A DNA stretch of 64,000 nt from Nonomuraea terrae (GTDB lineage: Bacteria > Actinomycetota > Actinomycetes > Streptosporangiales > Streptosporangiaceae). The position numbers were made by a program, and so were the translations under genes. Numbering within the stretch: the first letter of the stretch is position 1; the number at the start of each line of letters is the position of its first letter. Of this stretch, positions 8,560 to 20,178 are shown in pieces. The notes under the pieces were generated by a model. It searched no databases, was not told the origin of the DNA, and was given only the letters and a program-made list of their open reading frames with translations. The stretch is from NCBI RefSeq assembly GCF_004348995.1, contig NZ_SMKQ01000005.1:62001-126000 (forward strand), read 5' to 3'.

Positions 8560-8704
8560 GGAACGAAGGCGCCAAACCCCGAGGCCTTCGGAGCGTGTAG
8601 GGACAGGACAGTCCAGTGACCGTGCCAACAGCCGCCCGCCAGGCGCACGAGCCCGCCGCGAGACAGCGCTGTACAGGCGCACCCATGGTGAAGCGGGCGC
8701 GATC

Positions 8705-9943
8705 ATGAGCGCCGTTGACGCCGACGTCATCGTCGTCGGCGCAGGGCCGGCCGGCTCCGCGAGCGCCTTCTACCTGGCCGCCGCCGGGCTCGACGTCCTG
8801 GTGCTGGAGAAGACCAGGTTCCCCAGGGAGAAGGTCTGCGGCGACGGCCTGACCCCGCGCGCCGTCAAGCAGCTGCTCAACATGGGCGTCGACGTCGACG
8901 CTCCCGGTTGGGTCAGGAACAAGGGCCTGCGCATCGCCGGCGGCGGCATGCGCTTCGAGCTCGACTGGCCGCAGCTCGACCGCTTCCCCGACTTCGGCCT
9001 CGTCCGCACGCGCCAGGACTTCGACCAGATCATGGCCGCCCACGCCGTCAAGAACGGCGCGCGGCTCATGGAGGGCGTCACCGTCACCGGCCCGATCCTC
9101 GACGACCGCAGCGGCCACATCGTGGGCGTCACCACCAAGGACGGCCGCGAGTTCCGCAGCCGCGTGGTCGTCGCCGCCGACGGCAACAGCACCCGCCTGG
9201 CCCTCGGCATGGGCCTGCACAAGCGGGAGGACCGCCCGATGGGCGTGGCCGTGCGCACGTACTTCGACAGCCCGCGCCACGACGACGACTACCTCGAGAT
9301 CTGGCTGGAGCTGTGGGACGCCGACACGCTGCTGCCCGGCTACGGCTGGATCTTCGGCGTCGGTGACGGCACCGCCAACGTGGGTCTCGGGCTGCTCAAC
9401 ACGAGCGAGCAGTTCAAGAACATCGACTACCGCGACCTGCTGCGGCGCTGGTGCCGGTCGATGCCCGAGGAGTGGGGCTTCACCCAGGAGAACATGACGG
9501 GCCCGATCCGCGGCGCCGCGCTCCCGATGGCCTTCAACCGGCAACCCCACTACACGCGCGGCCTGATGCTCGTGGGAGACTCCGGCGGGTCGATCAACCC
9601 GTTCAACGGCGAGGGCATCGCCTACGCCATGGAGACCGGAGAGATCGCCGCCGAGATCATCGCCAAGGCTCTCAAGGGCACCACACCCGCCCAGCGGGAG
9701 CGGATCTTGCGGACCTACCCCCAGGTGCTGAAGGACGCCTACGGCGGATACTTCACCCTCGGCAGGTGGTTCGTCGAGGCGATCGGGAAGCCCGGTGTCA
9801 TGAGCTTCGGCACCAGGCACGGGCTACCCCATCCAAGGCTGATGCGCTTCGCGCTCAAACTCCTTGGTAACCTCACGGACCGGCGAGGCGATGCGTCGGA
9901 CTTGATCATTAACGCACTCTCGAAGGTCGCGCCACCAGCATGA
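8705..9943 (+). CDS. menJ: Geranylgeranyl-reductase-family flavoprotein, probable menaquinone tail reductase
   Basis: 412 aa FAD-dependent reductase. N-terminal dinucleotide fold 'DADVIVVGAGPAGSASAF', the family motif 'FPREKVCGDGLTPRAV' (residues near 40), and the second FAD motif 'LMLVGDSGGSINPFNGEG' near residue 290. Members reduce isoprenoid double bonds; mycobacterial MenJ saturates one unit of the menaquinone side chain. Proximity to menG, the nuo operon and a polyprenyl synthase supports that role here. I place the start at ATG 8705, right before the FAD motif, because the upstream open frame looks non-coding. It probably heads the Rex-controlled nuo transcript, with 64 nt before nuoA. 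Confidence 0.85.
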   Translation: MSAVDADVIVVGAGPAGSASAFYLAAAGLDVLVLEKTRFPREKVCGDGLTPRAVKQLLNMGVDVDAPGWVRNKGLRIAGGGMRFELDWPQLDRFPDFGLVRTRQDFDQIMAAHAVKNGARLMEGVTVTGPILDDRSGHIVGVTTKDGREFRSRVVVAADGNSTRLALGMGLHKREDRPMGVAVRTYFDSPRHDDDYLEIWLELWDADTLLPGYGWIFGVGDGTANVGLGLLNTSEQFKNIDYRDLLRRWCRSMPEEWGFTQENMTGPIRGAALPMAFNRQPHYTRGLMLVGDSGGSINPFNGEGIAYAMETGEIAAEIIAKALKGTTPAQRERILRTYPQVLKDAYGGYFTLGRWFVEAIGKPGVMSFGTRHGLPHPRLMRFALKLLGNLTDRRGDASDLIINALSKVAPPA

Positions 9944-10007
9944 ATCTCAGAACTGACAGATCCGGCTGCGCGCCCGCGCGCGCGGCGACTCCGGAGGAGG
10001 CGTAGCG

Positions 10008-10403
10008 ATGGACCTTTACGTGCCCATCCTGGTGCTCGCCGTTCTCGCGGGGGGCTTCGCGATCTTCTCGGTCGCCATCGCTCCCTTCACCGGTCCCAAG
10101 CGCTGGAACCGCGCCAAGCTCGACGCCTATGAATGCGGCATCGAGCCGACGCCCCAGCCTGTCGGTGGTGGACGGTTCCCGCTCAAATACATGGTCACGG
10201 CGATGCTCTTCATCGTCTTCGACATCGAGATCATCTTCCTCTACCCGTGGGCCGTCTCGTTCGCTCCGCAGACGGACGACCTCGGCCGCGTGCTCTCTTC
10301 GGGCCTCGGATTGTTCGCGCTCGTCGAGATGCTGCTGTTCATCGTCACCGTGCTCGTCGCCTACGCGTACGTGTGGCGCCGCAAGGGTCTGGACTGGGAC
10401 TGA
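10008..10403 (+). CDS. nuoA: NADH-quinone oxidoreductase subunit A
   Basis: 131 aa, three transmembrane helices, with the conserved loop '[11 protein letters not shown]' and acidic residue block '[16 protein letters not shown]'. Membrane subunit at the quinone/proton interface of complex I. Strong ribosome-binding site GGAGGAGG upstream of the ATG. First gene of the nuoA-N operon; nuoB follows after 2 nt. Confidence 0.95.
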   Translation: MDLYVPILVLAVLAGGFAIFSVAIAPFTGPKRWNRAKLDAYECGIEPTPQPVGGGRFPLKYMVTAMLFIVFDIEIIFLYPWAVSFAPQTDDLGRVLSSGLGLFALVEMLLFIVTVLVAYAYVWRRKGLDWD

Positions 10404-10405
10404 AA

Positions 10406-10957
10406 ATGGGACTTGAAGAGAAACTCCCCAGCGGGTTCATCCTCAGCACGGTCGAAGCGGCCGCCGGGTGGGCGCGGAAGAACTCCGTGTGGCCGGCCAC
10501 GTTCGGCCTCGCGTGCTGCGCCATCGAGCTGATGGCCACCGGCGGCCCCCACTACGACCTCGCGCGCTTCGGCATGGAGCGCGCTTCGGCGTCTCCCCGT
10601 CAGGCCGACCTGATGATCGTGGCCGGTCGCGTGTCGCAGAAGATGGCGCCGGTGCTGCGTCAGATCTACGACCAGATGGCCGAGCCCAAGTGGGTCATCT
10701 CCATGGGCGTGTGCGCCTCCAGCGGCGGCATGTTCAACAACTACGCCATCGTGCAGGGCGTCGACCACGTCGTCCCGGTCGACATCTACCTGCCCGGCTG
10801 CCCGCCGCGGCCCGAGATGCTGATCGACGCGATCGTGAAGCTGCACGACAAGATCCAGAACATGAAGTTCGGCGCGCACCGCGCCAAGCAGATCGAGGAG
10901 CTCGAGCTGCAGGCGCTGCGCACGCTGCCGCTGATCGACCAGGGGGCCGCGAAGTGA
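10406..10957 (+). CDS. nuoB: NADH-quinone oxidoreductase subunit B
   Basis: 183 aa. Ligates the terminal N2 [4Fe-4S] cluster: the tandem cysteines in '[11 protein letters not shown]', then '[12 protein letters not shown]' and 'LPGCPPRPE' are all present. Start chosen at ATG 10406, 2 nt after the nuoA stop; the upstream open frame is a shadow of nuoA. The C-terminal extension after the core is charged ([12 protein letters not shown]). Its stop overlaps the nuoC GTG (GTGA). Confidence 0.95.
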   Translation: MGLEEKLPSGFILSTVEAAAGWARKNSVWPATFGLACCAIELMATGGPHYDLARFGMERASASPRQADLMIVAGRVSQKMAPVLRQIYDQMAEPKWVISMGVCASSGGMFNNYAIVQGVDHVVPVDIYLPGCPPRPEMLIDAIVKLHDKIQNMKFGAHRAKQIEELELQALRTLPLIDQGAAK

Positions 10958-11649
10958 CCTCGCCCGACAACCTCCCCGAGGTCCCGGACGCGCAGGTCCC
11001 CGAGGTGCCGGCGGCGCAGGAGCCGCCGATCGCCCGGCAGGGCATGTTCGGCGCCACGGACTCCGGTGACACCTCCGGCTACGGCGGGCTCGTCGTCCGC
11101 CGCCCGCCGCAGATCTCGACGCCCCGCCCGTACGGGAGCTACTTCGACGAGGTCGTCGACGCCCTGGCGCTCGACGACGCGATCGAGCGCGTGGTCGTCG
11201 ACCGCGGCGAGCTGACCCTGCACGTCAAGCGCGAGCGCCTCGTCGAGGTCAGCCAGAAGATGCGCGACGACCCCGCCCTGCGCTTCGAGCTGTCGCTCGG
11301 CGTCTCCGGGGTGCACTACCCGCACCTGACGGGCGAGGAGCTGCACGCGGTCTACCACCTGTGCTCGATCACCCACAACAGGCGCGTGCGCCTGGAGGTG
11401 AGCTGCCCGGACGCCGACCCGCACATTCCATCGACCGTGGGCGTTTACCCTGGTCACGACTGGCATGAGCGTGAGACGTACGACTTCTTCGGGATCATCT
11501 TCGACGGTCACCCCGCGCTCACCCGGATCATGATGCCGGACGACTGGGAGGGTCACCCCCAGCGGAAGGACTACCCGCTCGGCGGCATCCCGGTCGAATA
11601 CCGCGGCGCCACCATCCCGTCGCCCGACCACAGGAGGAGCTACTCGTGA
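10954..11649 (+). CDS. nuoC: NADH-quinone oxidoreductase subunit C
   Basis: 231 aa, 30-kDa subunit of the peripheral arm. The family signature '[18 protein letters not shown]' lies near residue 170 and '[13 protein letters not shown]' near the C-terminus. GTG start overlaps the nuoB stop by 4 nt. The first ~55 residues are Pro/Glu-rich and probably disordered, a common actinobacterial extension. It is separate from NuoD, not fused. Confidence 0.93.
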   Translation: MTSPDNLPEVPDAQVPEVPAAQEPPIARQGMFGATDSGDTSGYGGLVVRRPPQISTPRPYGSYFDEVVDALALDDAIERVVVDRGELTLHVKRERLVEVSQKMRDDPALRFELSLGVSGVHYPHLTGEELHAVYHLCSITHNRRVRLEVSCPDADPHIPSTVGVYPGHDWHERETYDFFGIIFDGHPALTRIMMPDDWEGHPQRKDYPLGGIPVEYRGATIPSPDHRRSYS

Positions 11650-12971
11650 GCACCGCTTATGACGAGGCCACCGAGGGCAAGGTCTACTCGGTCAACGGCG
11701 CCGACTGGGACCAGGTCGTGGCCGGCGTGCGCGAGACGGAAGAAGAGCGGCTCGTCGTCAACATGGGCCCCCAGCACCCGTCCACGCACGGCGTGCTCCG
11801 GCTGGTGCTGACGCTCGACGGCGAGACGGTGACCGAGGCGCGCGGCGTCATCGGCTACCTGCACACCGGCATCGAGAAGAACATGGAATTCCGGACGTGG
11901 ACGCAGGGCACCACGTTCGTGACCCGCATGGACTATCTCTCGCCGATCTTCAACGAGACCGCCTACAGCATGGGCGTGGAGAAGCTGCTCGGCATCACCG
12001 ACCGCATCCCCGAGCGGGCGCAGGCCATCCGCGTGATGATGATGGAGCTCAACCGCATCTCCTCGCACCTGGTGGCCATGGGCACGTTCGGCATGGAGCT
12101 GGGCGCGACCACGCCGTTCCTGTTCGGCTACCGCGACCGCGAGCTGATCATGGACCTGTTCGAGTACATCACGGGTCTGCGCATGAACCACGCCTACGTC
12201 AGGCCGGGCGGCGTGAGCGTCGACCTGCCCGCGGGCGCGGTCGACAAGGTCGGCGAGTTCCTCAAGGAGATGCCCAAGCGGATCAAGGACATCCGCAAGC
12301 TCCTCGACGCCAACCCGGTCTACGTGCGCCGTACGAAGGACGTGGCCTACCTCGACCTGACCGGCTGCATGGCGCTCGGCGTCACCGGCCCGATCCTGCG
12401 CGCCGCCGGCCTGCCGTGGGACCTGCGCAAGTCGCAGCCCTACTGCGGTTACGAGACCTACGAGTTCGACGTCGCCACCGAGCGCGGCTGCGACGTGTAC
12501 TCGCGCTACCTCGTGCGCATGAAGGAGATGGAGGAGTCCCTCAAGATCATCGAGCAGGCCCTGGACCGGATCGCCGGTCCGCTCAAGGGCGACCCGGTGA
12601 TGATCGAGGACAAGAAGATCGGCTGGCCCGCGCAGCTCGCGCTCGGCCCCGACGGGTTCGGCAACTCGCCCGACCACATCGCCCACATCATGGGCACCTC
12701 GATGGAGGCCCTCATCCACCACTTCAAGCTGGTGACCGAGGGGTTCCGGGTGCCGGCCGGGCAGGCGTACGCCAGCATCGAGTCGCCCAAGGGCGAGCTC
12801 GGCGCCCACGTGGTCAGCGACGGTGGCACCCGCCCCTTCCGCGTGCACTTCCGCGAGCCGTCCTTCTGCAACCTGCAGGCCTTCCCCGCGATGGCGGAGG
12901 GCGGCCAGGTCGCCGACGTGATCGCCGCGGTGGCTTCTATCGACCCCGTCATGGGAGGTGTGGACCGGTGA
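11646..12971 (+). CDS. nuoD: NADH-quinone oxidoreductase subunit D
   Basis: 441 aa, 49-kDa subunit that forms the quinone-binding cavity with NuoB. Conserved blocks include '[16 protein letters not shown]' near residue 40, '[20 protein letters not shown]', and '[16 protein letters not shown]' near the C-terminus. GTG start overlaps the nuoC stop; its own stop overlaps the nuoE GTG. Confidence 0.95.
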   Translation: MSTAYDEATEGKVYSVNGADWDQVVAGVRETEEERLVVNMGPQHPSTHGVLRLVLTLDGETVTEARGVIGYLHTGIEKNMEFRTWTQGTTFVTRMDYLSPIFNETAYSMGVEKLLGITDRIPERAQAIRVMMMELNRISSHLVAMGTFGMELGATTPFLFGYRDRELIMDLFEYITGLRMNHAYVRPGGVSVDLPAGAVDKVGEFLKEMPKRIKDIRKLLDANPVYVRRTKDVAYLDLTGCMALGVTGPILRAAGLPWDLRKSQPYCGYETYEFDVATERGCDVYSRYLVRMKEMEESLKIIEQALDRIAGPLKGDPVMIEDKKIGWPAQLALGPDGFGNSPDHIAHIMGTSMEALIHHFKLVTEGFRVPAGQAYASIESPKGELGAHVVSDGGTRPFRVHFREPSFCNLQAFPAMAEGGQVADVIAAVASIDPVMGGVDR

Positions 12972-13624
12972 CTTACTCACCGGAAGTCCGTGAGCGTCTG
13001 GAGCAGGACGCCAAGGAGATCATCGGCCGCTACCCGAAGACGCGGTCCGCCCTGCTGCCGCTGCTCCACCTCGTGCAGTCGGAGGACGGTTACGTCTCCG
13101 ACGACGGGCAGGAGTTCTGCGCCGAGATGCTGGGCCTCAGCAAGGCCGAGGTCACCGGCGTGGCGACCTTCTACACCATGTACAAGCGCAAGCCCGCCGG
13201 TGACTACCACGTCGGGGTGTGCATCAACGCGCTGTGCGCGGTCATGGGCGGCGACCAGATCTGGGAAGAGCTGTCGGAGCACGTCGGCGTCGGCCACGAG
13301 GAGGCGACCGGCGACGGCAAGATCTCGCTGGAGCGCCTCGAGTGCAACGCGGCCTGCGACTTCGCGCCGGTCATGATGGTCAACTGGGAGTTCTTCGACA
13401 ACCAGACCCCCGAGTCGGCCAAGCAGCTCGTCGACGACCTGCGCGCCGGCAAGGAAGTGCGCCCCACGCGCGGCCCGAACGGGCTGTGCACCTTCAAGGA
13501 GGCCTCGCGCGTGCTGGCCGGCCTGCCCGACGAGCGCGCGGGCGAGGGCCCGTCGGCCGCCGGCGCGTCGCTTGAGGGTCTGAAGGTCGCCAAGGCCAAC
13601 GGATGGAAGGCCCCCGAGGCATGA
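12968..13624 (+). CDS. nuoE: NADH-quinone oxidoreductase subunit E
   Basis: 218 aa thioredoxin-like [2Fe-2S] subunit (cluster N1a). The four ligands appear as '[14 protein letters not shown]' (C-x4-C) and '[13 protein letters not shown]' (C-x3-C). The helical N-terminus '[20 protein letters not shown]' is typical. GTG start by overlap with the nuoD stop. It has a C-terminal extension of about 60 residues beyond the cluster domain. The stop overlaps the nuoF ATG. Confidence 0.93.
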   Translation: MTYSPEVRERLEQDAKEIIGRYPKTRSALLPLLHLVQSEDGYVSDDGQEFCAEMLGLSKAEVTGVATFYTMYKRKPAGDYHVGVCINALCAVMGGDQIWEELSEHVGVGHEEATGDGKISLERLECNAACDFAPVMMVNWEFFDNQTPESAKQLVDDLRAGKEVRPTRGPNGLCTFKEASRVLAGLPDERAGEGPSAAGASLEGLKVAKANGWKAPEA

Positions 13625-14910
13625 GCACGACGCTGACACCGGTCCTGACCGCCAACTGGGACCAGCCCGACTCCTTCACCATCGACGCCTACGGCGAGTA
13701 CGCCGCGGCGCGCAAGGCCCTGGGCATGGACCCCGACGCGGTCATCCAGGCCGTGAAGGACTCCGGCCTGCGCGGCCGCGGCGGCGCGGGCTTCCCCACC
13801 GGCATGAAGTGGGGCTTCATCCCGCAGGGCGACGGCAAGCCGCACTATCTGGTCGTCAACGCCGACGAGTCCGAGCCGGGCACCTGCAAGGACATCCCGC
13901 TGATGATGGCCAACCCGCACTCGCTGGTCGAGGGCATCATCATCACGTCGTACGCGATCCGCGCCAACCACGCCTTCATCTACGTGCGCGGCGAGGTGCT
14001 GCACGTCATCCGCCGGCTGCACGCGGCCGTGCGGGAGGCGTACGAGAAGGGGTATCTCGGCAAGGACATCTTCGGCTCCGGCTTCGACCTGGAGCTGGTC
14101 GTGCACAGCGGCGCGGGCGCCTACATCTGCGGCGAGGAGACGGCACTGCTCGACTCGCTCGAGGGCTTCCGTGGTCAACCCCGGCTCAAGCCTCCGTTCC
14201 CGGCCGTGGCGGGCCTGTACGCCTCGCCCACTGTCGTCAACAACGTCGAGTCGATCGCGAGTGTTCCCTCGATCATCGGCAAGGGCGCCGACTGGTTCGC
14301 CGGGATGGGCACCGAGAAGTCCAAGGGCTTCGGCATCTTCTCGCTCAGCGGCCACGTCACCCGCCCCGGCCAGTACGAGGCCCCGCTCGGCATCACGCTG
14401 CGCGAGCTGCTCGACATGGCGGGCGGCATCCGCGAGGGGCACCGGATCAAGTTCTGGACCCCGGGCGGCTCCTCGACGCCGATCTTCACCGACGAGCACC
14501 TCGACGTGCCGCTCGACTTCGAGGCGGTCGGCGCCAAGGGCTCCATGCTCGGCACGCGCGCGCTGCAGATCTTCGACGAGACCACCTGCGTGGTCCGCAC
14601 GGTGCTGCGCTGGACGGAGTTCTACGCCCACGAGTCCTGCGGCAAGTGCACGCCCTGCCGCGAGGGCACGTACTGGCTCAAGCAGGTGCTCAAGCGCCTG
14701 GAGGCCGGTCAGGGCACCGAAGAGGACCTCTCCACGATCACCGACATCGCGGACAACATCCTGGGCCGCTCGTTCTGTGCGCTGGGCGACGGCGCGACGA
14801 GCCCGATCCACTCCTCGGTGAAGTACTTCCGCGAGGAGTACCTCAAGCACTTCGAGATCGGCGGCTGTCCGTTCGACCCGAAGAAGTCCACTCTCTGGGG
14901 TGAGCAGTGA
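13621..14910 (+). CDS. nuoF: NADH-quinone oxidoreductase subunit F
   Basis: 429 aa; binds NADH and FMN and carries [4Fe-4S] cluster N3. Visible are the NADH/FMN glycine motif '[17 protein letters not shown]', the '[15 protein letters not shown]' block, and the cluster ligands '[13 protein letters not shown]' plus a distal Cys in '[11 protein letters not shown]'. ATG 13621 overlaps the nuoE stop by 4 nt and is preferred to an in-frame ATG 18 nt upstream inside nuoE. Confidence 0.95.
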   Translation: MSTTLTPVLTANWDQPDSFTIDAYGEYAAARKALGMDPDAVIQAVKDSGLRGRGGAGFPTGMKWGFIPQGDGKPHYLVVNADESEPGTCKDIPLMMANPHSLVEGIIITSYAIRANHAFIYVRGEVLHVIRRLHAAVREAYEKGYLGKDIFGSGFDLELVVHSGAGAYICGEETALLDSLEGFRGQPRLKPPFPAVAGLYASPTVVNNVESIASVPSIIGKGADWFAGMGTEKSKGFGIFSLSGHVTRPGQYEAPLGITLRELLDMAGGIREGHRIKFWTPGGSSTPIFTDEHLDVPLDFEAVGAKGSMLGTRALQIFDETTCVVRTVLRWTEFYAHESCGKCTPCREGTYWLKQVLKRLEAGQGTEEDLSTITDIADNILGRSFCALGDGATSPIHSSVKYFREEYLKHFEIGGCPFDPKKSTLWGEQ

Positions 14911-17282
14911 CCGTCGTAGAGACCGAAACGAACCTGGTGACCCTGACCATCGACGGGTTCCAGGTCAGTGTCCCCAAGGGCACTCTGATCATCAGGGCCG
15001 CCGAGCTCCTGGGCATCCAGATCCCCAGGTTCTGCGACCACCCGCTGCTCGACCCGGCGGCCAACTGCCGCCAGTGCCTGGTCGACATCCCCGACGCGGG
15101 CAACGGCCGCGGCTTCCCCAAGCCGCAGCCGTCGTGCGCCATCGAGGTCGCCGAGGGCATGGTGGTGCAGACCCAGCTCACGTCCCCGGTGGCCGAGAAG
15201 GCGCAGCGGGCGGCGATGGAGTTCCTGCTGCTGAACCACCCGCTCGACTGCCCGGTCTGCGACAAGGGCGGCGAGTGCCCGCTGCAGAACCAGGCCATGT
15301 CCAACGGCCGCGGCGAGTCCCGGTTCCAGGAGCAGAAGCGCACCTTCCCCAAGCCGCTGCCGCTGTCGACGCAGGTGCTGCTCGACCGCGAGCGCTGCGT
15401 CCAGTGCGCGCGCTGCATCCGCTTCTCCGACCAGATCGCGGGCGACCCGCTCATCGAGTTCTTCGAGCGCGGGGCGAAGGAGCAGGTACGCACGGCCGAC
15501 GGTAAGCCGTTCAACTCCTACTTCTCCGGCAACACGGTGCAGATCTGCCCGGTCGGCGCGCTCACCGGCGCCGCCTACCGCTTCCGCGCCCGCCCGTTCG
15601 ACCTGGTCTCCACGCCGAGCGCGTGCGAGCACTGCGCCTCCGGCTGCAGCATGCGCACCGACCACCGGCGCGGCCGGGTCACCCGCCGCCTGGCGGGCGA
15701 CGACCCGCAGGTGAACGAGGAGTGGAACTGCGACAAGGGCCGCTGGGCGTTCACGTACGCCACGCAGCCCGACCGGCTCAAGCAGCCGCTGGTCCGCAAC
15801 GAGGAGGGCGTGCTCGTGCCCACCTCGTGGCCGGAGGCGCTGATGGTGGCCGCGCAGGGCCTGGCCAACGCCCGCGGCAAGGCCGGCGTGCTGGTCGGCG
15901 GCCGGGTCACGGTCGAGGACGCCTACGCCTACGCCAAGTTCGCCCGCATCGCCCTCGGCACCAACGACGTCGACTTCCGCGCCAGGCCGCACTCCGCCGA
16001 GGAGGCGCAGTTCCTGGCGCACGCGGTGGCCGGCAAGGGCATCGAGATCGGCTACGCCGACCTCGAGAACGCCCCCCACGTGCTGCTCGTCGGGTTCGAG
16101 CCCGAGGAGGAGTCGCCGATCGTCTTCCTGCGCCTGCGCAAGGCGTGGATGAAGAAGGGCCTGAAGGTCACCGCGATCGCGCCGTTCGCCACCCCCGGGC
16201 TGGAGAAGATGGGCGGCACGCTCATCCGCACCGCCCCCGGCGCCGAGGCCGACGCCATCGGCGACCTGGTCGGCACGCTGGCCCCGGGCACGATCGTGCT
16301 CGCCGGCGAGCGACTGGCCACCGTCCCCGGTGCGCTGTCCGCCCTCGTCCGCCTCGCCGCCGCCTCCGAGGCCAGGCTCGCCTGGATCCCGCGCCGGGCC
16401 GGTGAGCGCGGCGCGATCGAGGCCGGCGCGCTGCCCAACCTGCTGCCGATCGGCCGCCCGGTGGACGACGAGACCGCCAGGGCCGAGGTCGCCCGGCTGT
16501 GGAACGTCGCCTCGCTGCCCGCCACGCCGGGCCGCGACACCTCCGCCATCCTGGCCGCCGCCCGCGACGGCGAGATCGACGCGCTGGTCGTGGCCGGCGT
16601 CGACCCGTACGACCTGGCCGACCCGGGCGAGGCGCTCGACGCGCTGGAGCACACGCCGTTCATCGTCAGCCTGGAGATCCGTGCCAGCGCCGTCACCGAC
16701 CGCGCCGACGTGGTGCTGCCCGTGGCCGCCGTGCAGGAGAAGGGCGGCACGTTCGTCAACTGGGAGGGCAGGGGCCGCTCGTTCGAGGCGCCGCTGAAGG
16801 TGCCCGGCCTGCAGTCGGACCTGGCCGTGATCGTCAACCTGGCCGACCGGATGGACGTCCACCTGGCCCTGCCGGACGCCAAGGCGGTCCGGCGCGAGCT
16901 GTCCACCCTGGGCTCCTGGCGCGGCAGCCGCGTCCCGGCGCCGAGCGTGCTGAGCCGCTCGCCGGAGGTGCCGGAGACCGGCCAGGCGCTGCTCGCCACC
17001 TGGCACCAGCTGCTCGACGAGGGCAGGCTGCAGGACGGCGAGCCGTACCTCGCGGGCACCGCCCGCCCCGCCGAAGCGCTGCTCTCCGAGAGCACGGCCG
17101 CCGAGCTCGGCGTCACCGACGGCGACAAGCTCGTCGTCGGCGGCATCGTGACGCTGCCGCTGCGCGTCGCCGACCTGCCCGACCGCGTGGTCTGGGTGCC
17201 GGCGAACTCCGGCGGCTGCTCGGTCACCCGTGACCTGCGCGCGGTGTCCGGCGACATCGTCACCATCGGGAGCGCCTCATGA
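14907..17282 (+). CDS. nuoG: NADH-quinone oxidoreductase subunit G
   Basis: 791 aa iron-sulfur subunit. N-terminal [2Fe-2S] ligands '[18 protein letters not shown]', the His-Cys motif '[19 protein letters not shown]', the '[13 protein letters not shown]' cluster, and a complete C-x2-C-x3-C-x27-C set ('CEHCASGC' to 'NCDKGRW') for the off-pathway N7 cluster. A molybdopterin-oxidoreductase-like domain follows, without catalytic cofactor function in complex I. GTG start overlaps the nuoF stop; the stop overlaps the nuoH ATG. Confidence 0.94.
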   Translation: MTVVETETNLVTLTIDGFQVSVPKGTLIIRAAELLGIQIPRFCDHPLLDPAANCRQCLVDIPDAGNGRGFPKPQPSCAIEVAEGMVVQTQLTSPVAEKAQRAAMEFLLLNHPLDCPVCDKGGECPLQNQAMSNGRGESRFQEQKRTFPKPLPLSTQVLLDRERCVQCARCIRFSDQIAGDPLIEFFERGAKEQVRTADGKPFNSYFSGNTVQICPVGALTGAAYRFRARPFDLVSTPSACEHCASGCSMRTDHRRGRVTRRLAGDDPQVNEEWNCDKGRWAFTYATQPDRLKQPLVRNEEGVLVPTSWPEALMVAAQGLANARGKAGVLVGGRVTVEDAYAYAKFARIALGTNDVDFRARPHSAEEAQFLAHAVAGKGIEIGYADLENAPHVLLVGFEPEEESPIVFLRLRKAWMKKGLKVTAIAPFATPGLEKMGGTLIRTAPGAEADAIGDLVGTLAPGTIVLAGERLATVPGALSALVRLAAASEARLAWIPRRAGERGAIEAGALPNLLPIGRPVDDETARAEVARLWNVASLPATPGRDTSAILAAARDGEIDALVVAGVDPYDLADPGEALDALEHTPFIVSLEIRASAVTDRADVVLPVAAVQEKGGTFVNWEGRGRSFEAPLKVPGLQSDLAVIVNLADRMDVHLALPDAKAVRRELSTLGSWRGSRVPAPSVLSRSPEVPETGQALLATWHQLLDEGRLQDGEPYLAGTARPAEALLSESTAAELGVTDGDKLVVGGIVTLPLRVADLPDRVVWVPANSGGCSVTRDLRAVSGDIVTIGSAS

Positions 17283-18580
17283 AACACGTACTCGCGGCCG
17301 ATCCCACCCTCGCCGACTTCGGCAAGGACCCGCTGTGGATCACCATCATCAAGGCCGTGATGCTGTTCGTCTTCCTGATGCTGGGCATCCTGTTCGGCGT
17401 CTGGTACGAGCGCAAGCTGATCTCCTGGATGCAGAACAGGCGCGGCCCGAACAGGGCGGGCAAGTTCGGTCTCCTGCAGTCCGCGGCCGACGGTCTGAAG
17501 ATGGGCCTCAAGGAGGACATCTTCCCGACGACCGTGGACCGGGTGCTCTACCTGCTCGCACCGGTGATCATGGTGGTGCCGGCGTTCCTGGCGTTCTCGA
17601 TCGTGCCGTTCGCGCCGATGGTCAACCTGTTCGGCGTGCAGACGCCGCTGCAGCTGGTCGACCTGCCGGTCGCGGTGCTGTTCATGCTCGCGATGGGCGC
17701 GGTCTCCGTCTACGGCGTGGTGCTGGCCGGCTGGTCGTCGCGCTCGCCGTACGCGCTGCTCGGCGGTCTGCGGTCGGCGGCCCAGGTGGTCTCCTACGAG
17801 ATCGCGATGGGCCTGTCGTTCGTGGCGATCTTCCTGTTCGCCGGGACGTTGTCCACGTCGGAGATCGTGGCCGCGCAGGAGCAGACCTGGTTCGCGGTGC
17901 TGCTGATCCCCTCGTTCCTCATCTACGTGGTGTGCATGTTCGGTGAGGCCGCCCGCATCCCGTTCGACCTGCCCGAGGGTGAGGGCGAGCTGGTCGGCGG
18001 CTTCCAGACCGAGTACTCCTCGTCGCTGAAGTTCGCCCTGATCATGATGGGCGAGTACCTGCACACCTTCACCGCCTCGGGCATCGCCGTGACGCTCTTC
18101 CTGGGCGGCTGGCGGGCGCCGTTCCCGATCTCGTTGTGGGAGGGCGCGAACGTCGGCTGGTGGCCGGTGTTGTGGTTCTTCATCAAGTTCGTGCTGGTCT
18201 TCAGCTTCATCGTGTGGGTGCGGGCCTCGCTGCCGCGCGTGCGCTACGACCAGTTGATGTCGCTGGGCTGGAAGGTGCTGATCCCGGTCAACCTGGCCTG
18301 GATCCTGCTCGTGGCCGCCGTGCGCAACCTCGTGGTCAACGAGGGCGACCGGATGATCGGGCTCGGGCTCGCCGGGGTGATCGTGATCGGCGCGCTGGCC
18401 ATCTGGCTGCGGTTCGACACCGTCAACCAGCGGCGCAAGGAGGCGCAGAAGGCACAGGTGGACGCCGAGTTCGAGGAACTGTCCAACGAGCCGACGGCCG
18501 GCGGATTCCCTGTGCCGCCGCTCGACCTGCCGCACTACCACGGGGTGCAGCACAAGGAGATTCCCAGTGGGACTAACTGA
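17279..18580 (+). CDS. nuoH: NADH-quinone oxidoreductase subunit H
   Basis: 433 aa, about eight transmembrane helices, joining the membrane and peripheral arms. Conserved segments: '[15 protein letters not shown]' near residue 43 and the acidic quinone-site loop '[20 protein letters not shown]' near residue 225. A C-terminal charged extension of roughly 50 residues follows the last helix. Overlaps nuoG by 4 nt and nuoI by 14 nt. Confidence 0.95.
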   Translation: MKHVLAADPTLADFGKDPLWITIIKAVMLFVFLMLGILFGVWYERKLISWMQNRRGPNRAGKFGLLQSAADGLKMGLKEDIFPTTVDRVLYLLAPVIMVVPAFLAFSIVPFAPMVNLFGVQTPLQLVDLPVAVLFMLAMGAVSVYGVVLAGWSSRSPYALLGGLRSAAQVVSYEIAMGLSFVAIFLFAGTLSTSEIVAAQEQTWFAVLLIPSFLIYVVCMFGEAARIPFDLPEGEGELVGGFQTEYSSSLKFALIMMGEYLHTFTASGIAVTLFLGGWRAPFPISLWEGANVGWWPVLWFFIKFVLVFSFIVWVRASLPRVRYDQLMSLGWKVLIPVNLAWILLVAAVRNLVVNEGDRMIGLGLAGVIVIGALAIWLRFDTVNQRRKEAQKAQVDAEFEELSNEPTAGGFPVPPLDLPHYHGVQHKEIPSGTN

Positions 18581-19082
18581 TTGGCTGAACCCCGTCAAGG
18601 GCTTCGGGGTCACCTTCCACACGATGTTCAAGAAGCCCGTCACGGTGAACTACCCGGAGGTCAAGAAGCCGACGGCTCCTCGCTTCCACGGGCGTCACCA
18701 GCTCAACCGCTGGCCTGACGGGCTGGAGAAGTGCGTCGGGTGCGAGCTGTGCGCCTGGGCGTGTCCCGCCGACGCGATCTTCGTCGAGGGCGCGGACAAC
18801 ACCGAGGACGAGCGCTACTCGCCGGGCGAGCGTTACGGGCGCACGTACCAGATCAACTATCTGCGGTGCATCCTGTGCGGGCTCTGCATCGAGGCGTGCC
18901 CGACCCGCGCGCTCACCATGACGAACGAGTACGAACTCGCCGACACCAACCGCGAGAGCCTCATCTACACCAAGGAGATGCTCCTCGCGCCTCTGACGCC
19001 CGGCATGGAGCAGCCGCCGCACCCCATGCGGCTCGGTGAGACGGAAGAGGACTACTACCGGCTGGGGCGGACCAATGGGTGA
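18567..19082 (+). CDS. nuoI: NADH-quinone oxidoreductase subunit I
   Basis: 171 aa with two [4Fe-4S] ferredoxin motifs (N6a/N6b): '[12 protein letters not shown]' near residue 55 and '[12 protein letters not shown]' near residue 100. It links NuoG to the N2 cluster in NuoB. GTG start inside the end of nuoH; the nuoJ start lies within its last codons (8-nt overlap). Confidence 0.95.
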   Translation: MGLTDWLNPVKGFGVTFHTMFKKPVTVNYPEVKKPTAPRFHGRHQLNRWPDGLEKCVGCELCAWACPADAIFVEGADNTEDERYSPGERYGRTYQINYLRCILCGLCIEACPTRALTMTNEYELADTNRESLIYTKEMLLAPLTPGMEQPPHPMRLGETEEDYYRLGRTNG

Positions 19083-19875
19083 GACCATCACGTTCTGGGT
19101 GCTCGCCGTCGTCTCCGTCGGCGCCGCACTCGGCATGGTCTTCAACCGGAAGGCCGTCTACTCCGCGCTGATGCTCGGCACGGTGATGCTCTGCCTGGCG
19201 GTCCTGTACGCGGTGCAGGACGCGCCGTTCCTGGCCGCCGTGCAGATCATCGTGTACACCGGCGCGATCATGATGCTGTTCCTGTTCGTGCTCATGCTCG
19301 TGGGCGTCGACTCGTCCGACTCGTTCGTCGAGACGATCAAGGGTCAGCGCTTCTGGGCGATCCTCGCGGGCCTCGGGTTCGTGGTGCTCATCGTCGTGGC
19401 CATCGGCAACGTGGTCTTCGCGCCGCAGGTCGGGCTGACCACGGTCACGGAACAGGGCGGCGGCTACATCCGCTCGATCGCGACCGAGCTGTTCACCACG
19501 TACGTCTTCGCGTTCGAGATCACCTCGGCGCTGCTGATCACCGCGGCGCTCGGCGCGATGGTGCTGGCGCACCGCGAGCAGCTCACGGACAAGCCGACGC
19601 AGAAGGACCTCTCCCGCGCCCGTTTCCGCGGCGACCACCCGTCGCCGCTGCCGGGGCCCGGCACGTACGCGCGCAACAACGCGGTCGACATGCCCGCGCG
19701 GCTGCCCGACGGCTCGGCCGCCGAGTCCTCGGTCAACCGCTACATCGCGCGCTACGACGTCGAGCACGGCCGGCTGCCCCAGGACCCGGAGCTCGCCGAG
19801 GCCATCCGGCACACGGCCGAGGAGAACGTCCCGCAGACCGAGGCAGAGCAGAGCAGCAATGAGGTGACCAAGTGA
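19075..19875 (+). CDS. nuoJ: NADH-quinone oxidoreductase subunit J
   Basis: 266 aa. Five transmembrane helices occupy residues 1-165, including '[20 protein letters not shown]', the pi-bulge helix region of complex I. A hydrophilic C-terminal tail of about 90 residues follows, longer than in E. coli NuoJ. I start at ATG 19075 ('[10 protein letters not shown]'), overlapping nuoI; an in-frame start 39 nt earlier would add residues read out of nuoI. Stop overlaps the nuoK GTG. Confidence 0.92.
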   Translation: MGETITFWVLAVVSVGAALGMVFNRKAVYSALMLGTVMLCLAVLYAVQDAPFLAAVQIIVYTGAIMMLFLFVLMLVGVDSSDSFVETIKGQRFWAILAGLGFVVLIVVAIGNVVFAPQVGLTTVTEQGGGYIRSIATELFTTYVFAFEITSALLITAALGAMVLAHREQLTDKPTQKDLSRARFRGDHPSPLPGPGTYARNNAVDMPARLPDGSAAESSVNRYIARYDVEHGRLPQDPELAEAIRHTAEENVPQTEAEQSSNEVTK

Positions 19876-20168
19876 CGACGCACTACCTCATCCTTTCCGG
19901 CCTGCTGTTCGCCATCGGCGCCATGGGCGTGCTGATCCGGCGCAACGCGATCGTGGTGTTCATGTGTGTGGAGCTCATGCTCAACGCCTGCAACCTCGCG
20001 TTCGTCACCTTCTCCAGGCAGGTCGGCAACCTGGAAGGCCAGATCATCGCGTTCTTCGTGATGGTGGTGGCCGCGGCCGAGGTCGTGGTCGGCCTGGCCA
20101 TCATTGTGACGATCTTCCGAACCCGCAGGTCCGCGTCCGTTGACGACGCCAACCTGCTGAAGTACTAA
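19872..20168 (+). CDS. nuoK: NADH-quinone oxidoreductase subunit K
   Basis: 98 aa, three transmembrane helices, homologous to MrpC. Conserved membrane glutamates lie in '[16 protein letters not shown]' and '[15 protein letters not shown]'. GTG start overlapping nuoJ. nuoL starts 10 nt after its stop. Confidence 0.95.
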   Translation: MTTHYLILSGLLFAIGAMGVLIRRNAIVVFMCVELMLNACNLAFVTFSRQVGNLEGQIIAFFVMVVAAAEVVVGLAIIVTIFRTRRSASVDDANLLKY

Positions 20169-20178
20169 GAGGTGACTG

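Larger units (their letters stand above)
8150..8704. other. 555-bp non-coding gap upstream of the menJ-nuo block
   Basis: No convincing gene on either strand. The 5' half is GC-rich and carries a strong 13-bp-arm hairpin (8345-8382). The 3' half holds a Rex-type palindrome (8540-8559), and just upstream of it the hexamers TTGTAC (8504-8509) and TAGACT (8521-8526), whose spacing is too short for them to be one promoter. The open frame from 8504 into the reductase gene is probably leader, not protein. Confidence 0.6.

Noticed and set aside
8504-8704. 67-codon N-terminal extension of the menJ-type reductase
   Set aside because: It would run through the Rex palindrome, is Arg-rich and unlike the family, whose FAD motif begins a few residues after the ATG at 8705.
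16052-18643. Very long minus-strand open frame (over 800 codons) opposite nuoG-nuoI
   Set aside because: Mirror of GC-rich coding sequence on the other strand; composition is low-complexity Arg/Ala/Gly/His and it crosses several certain nuo genes.
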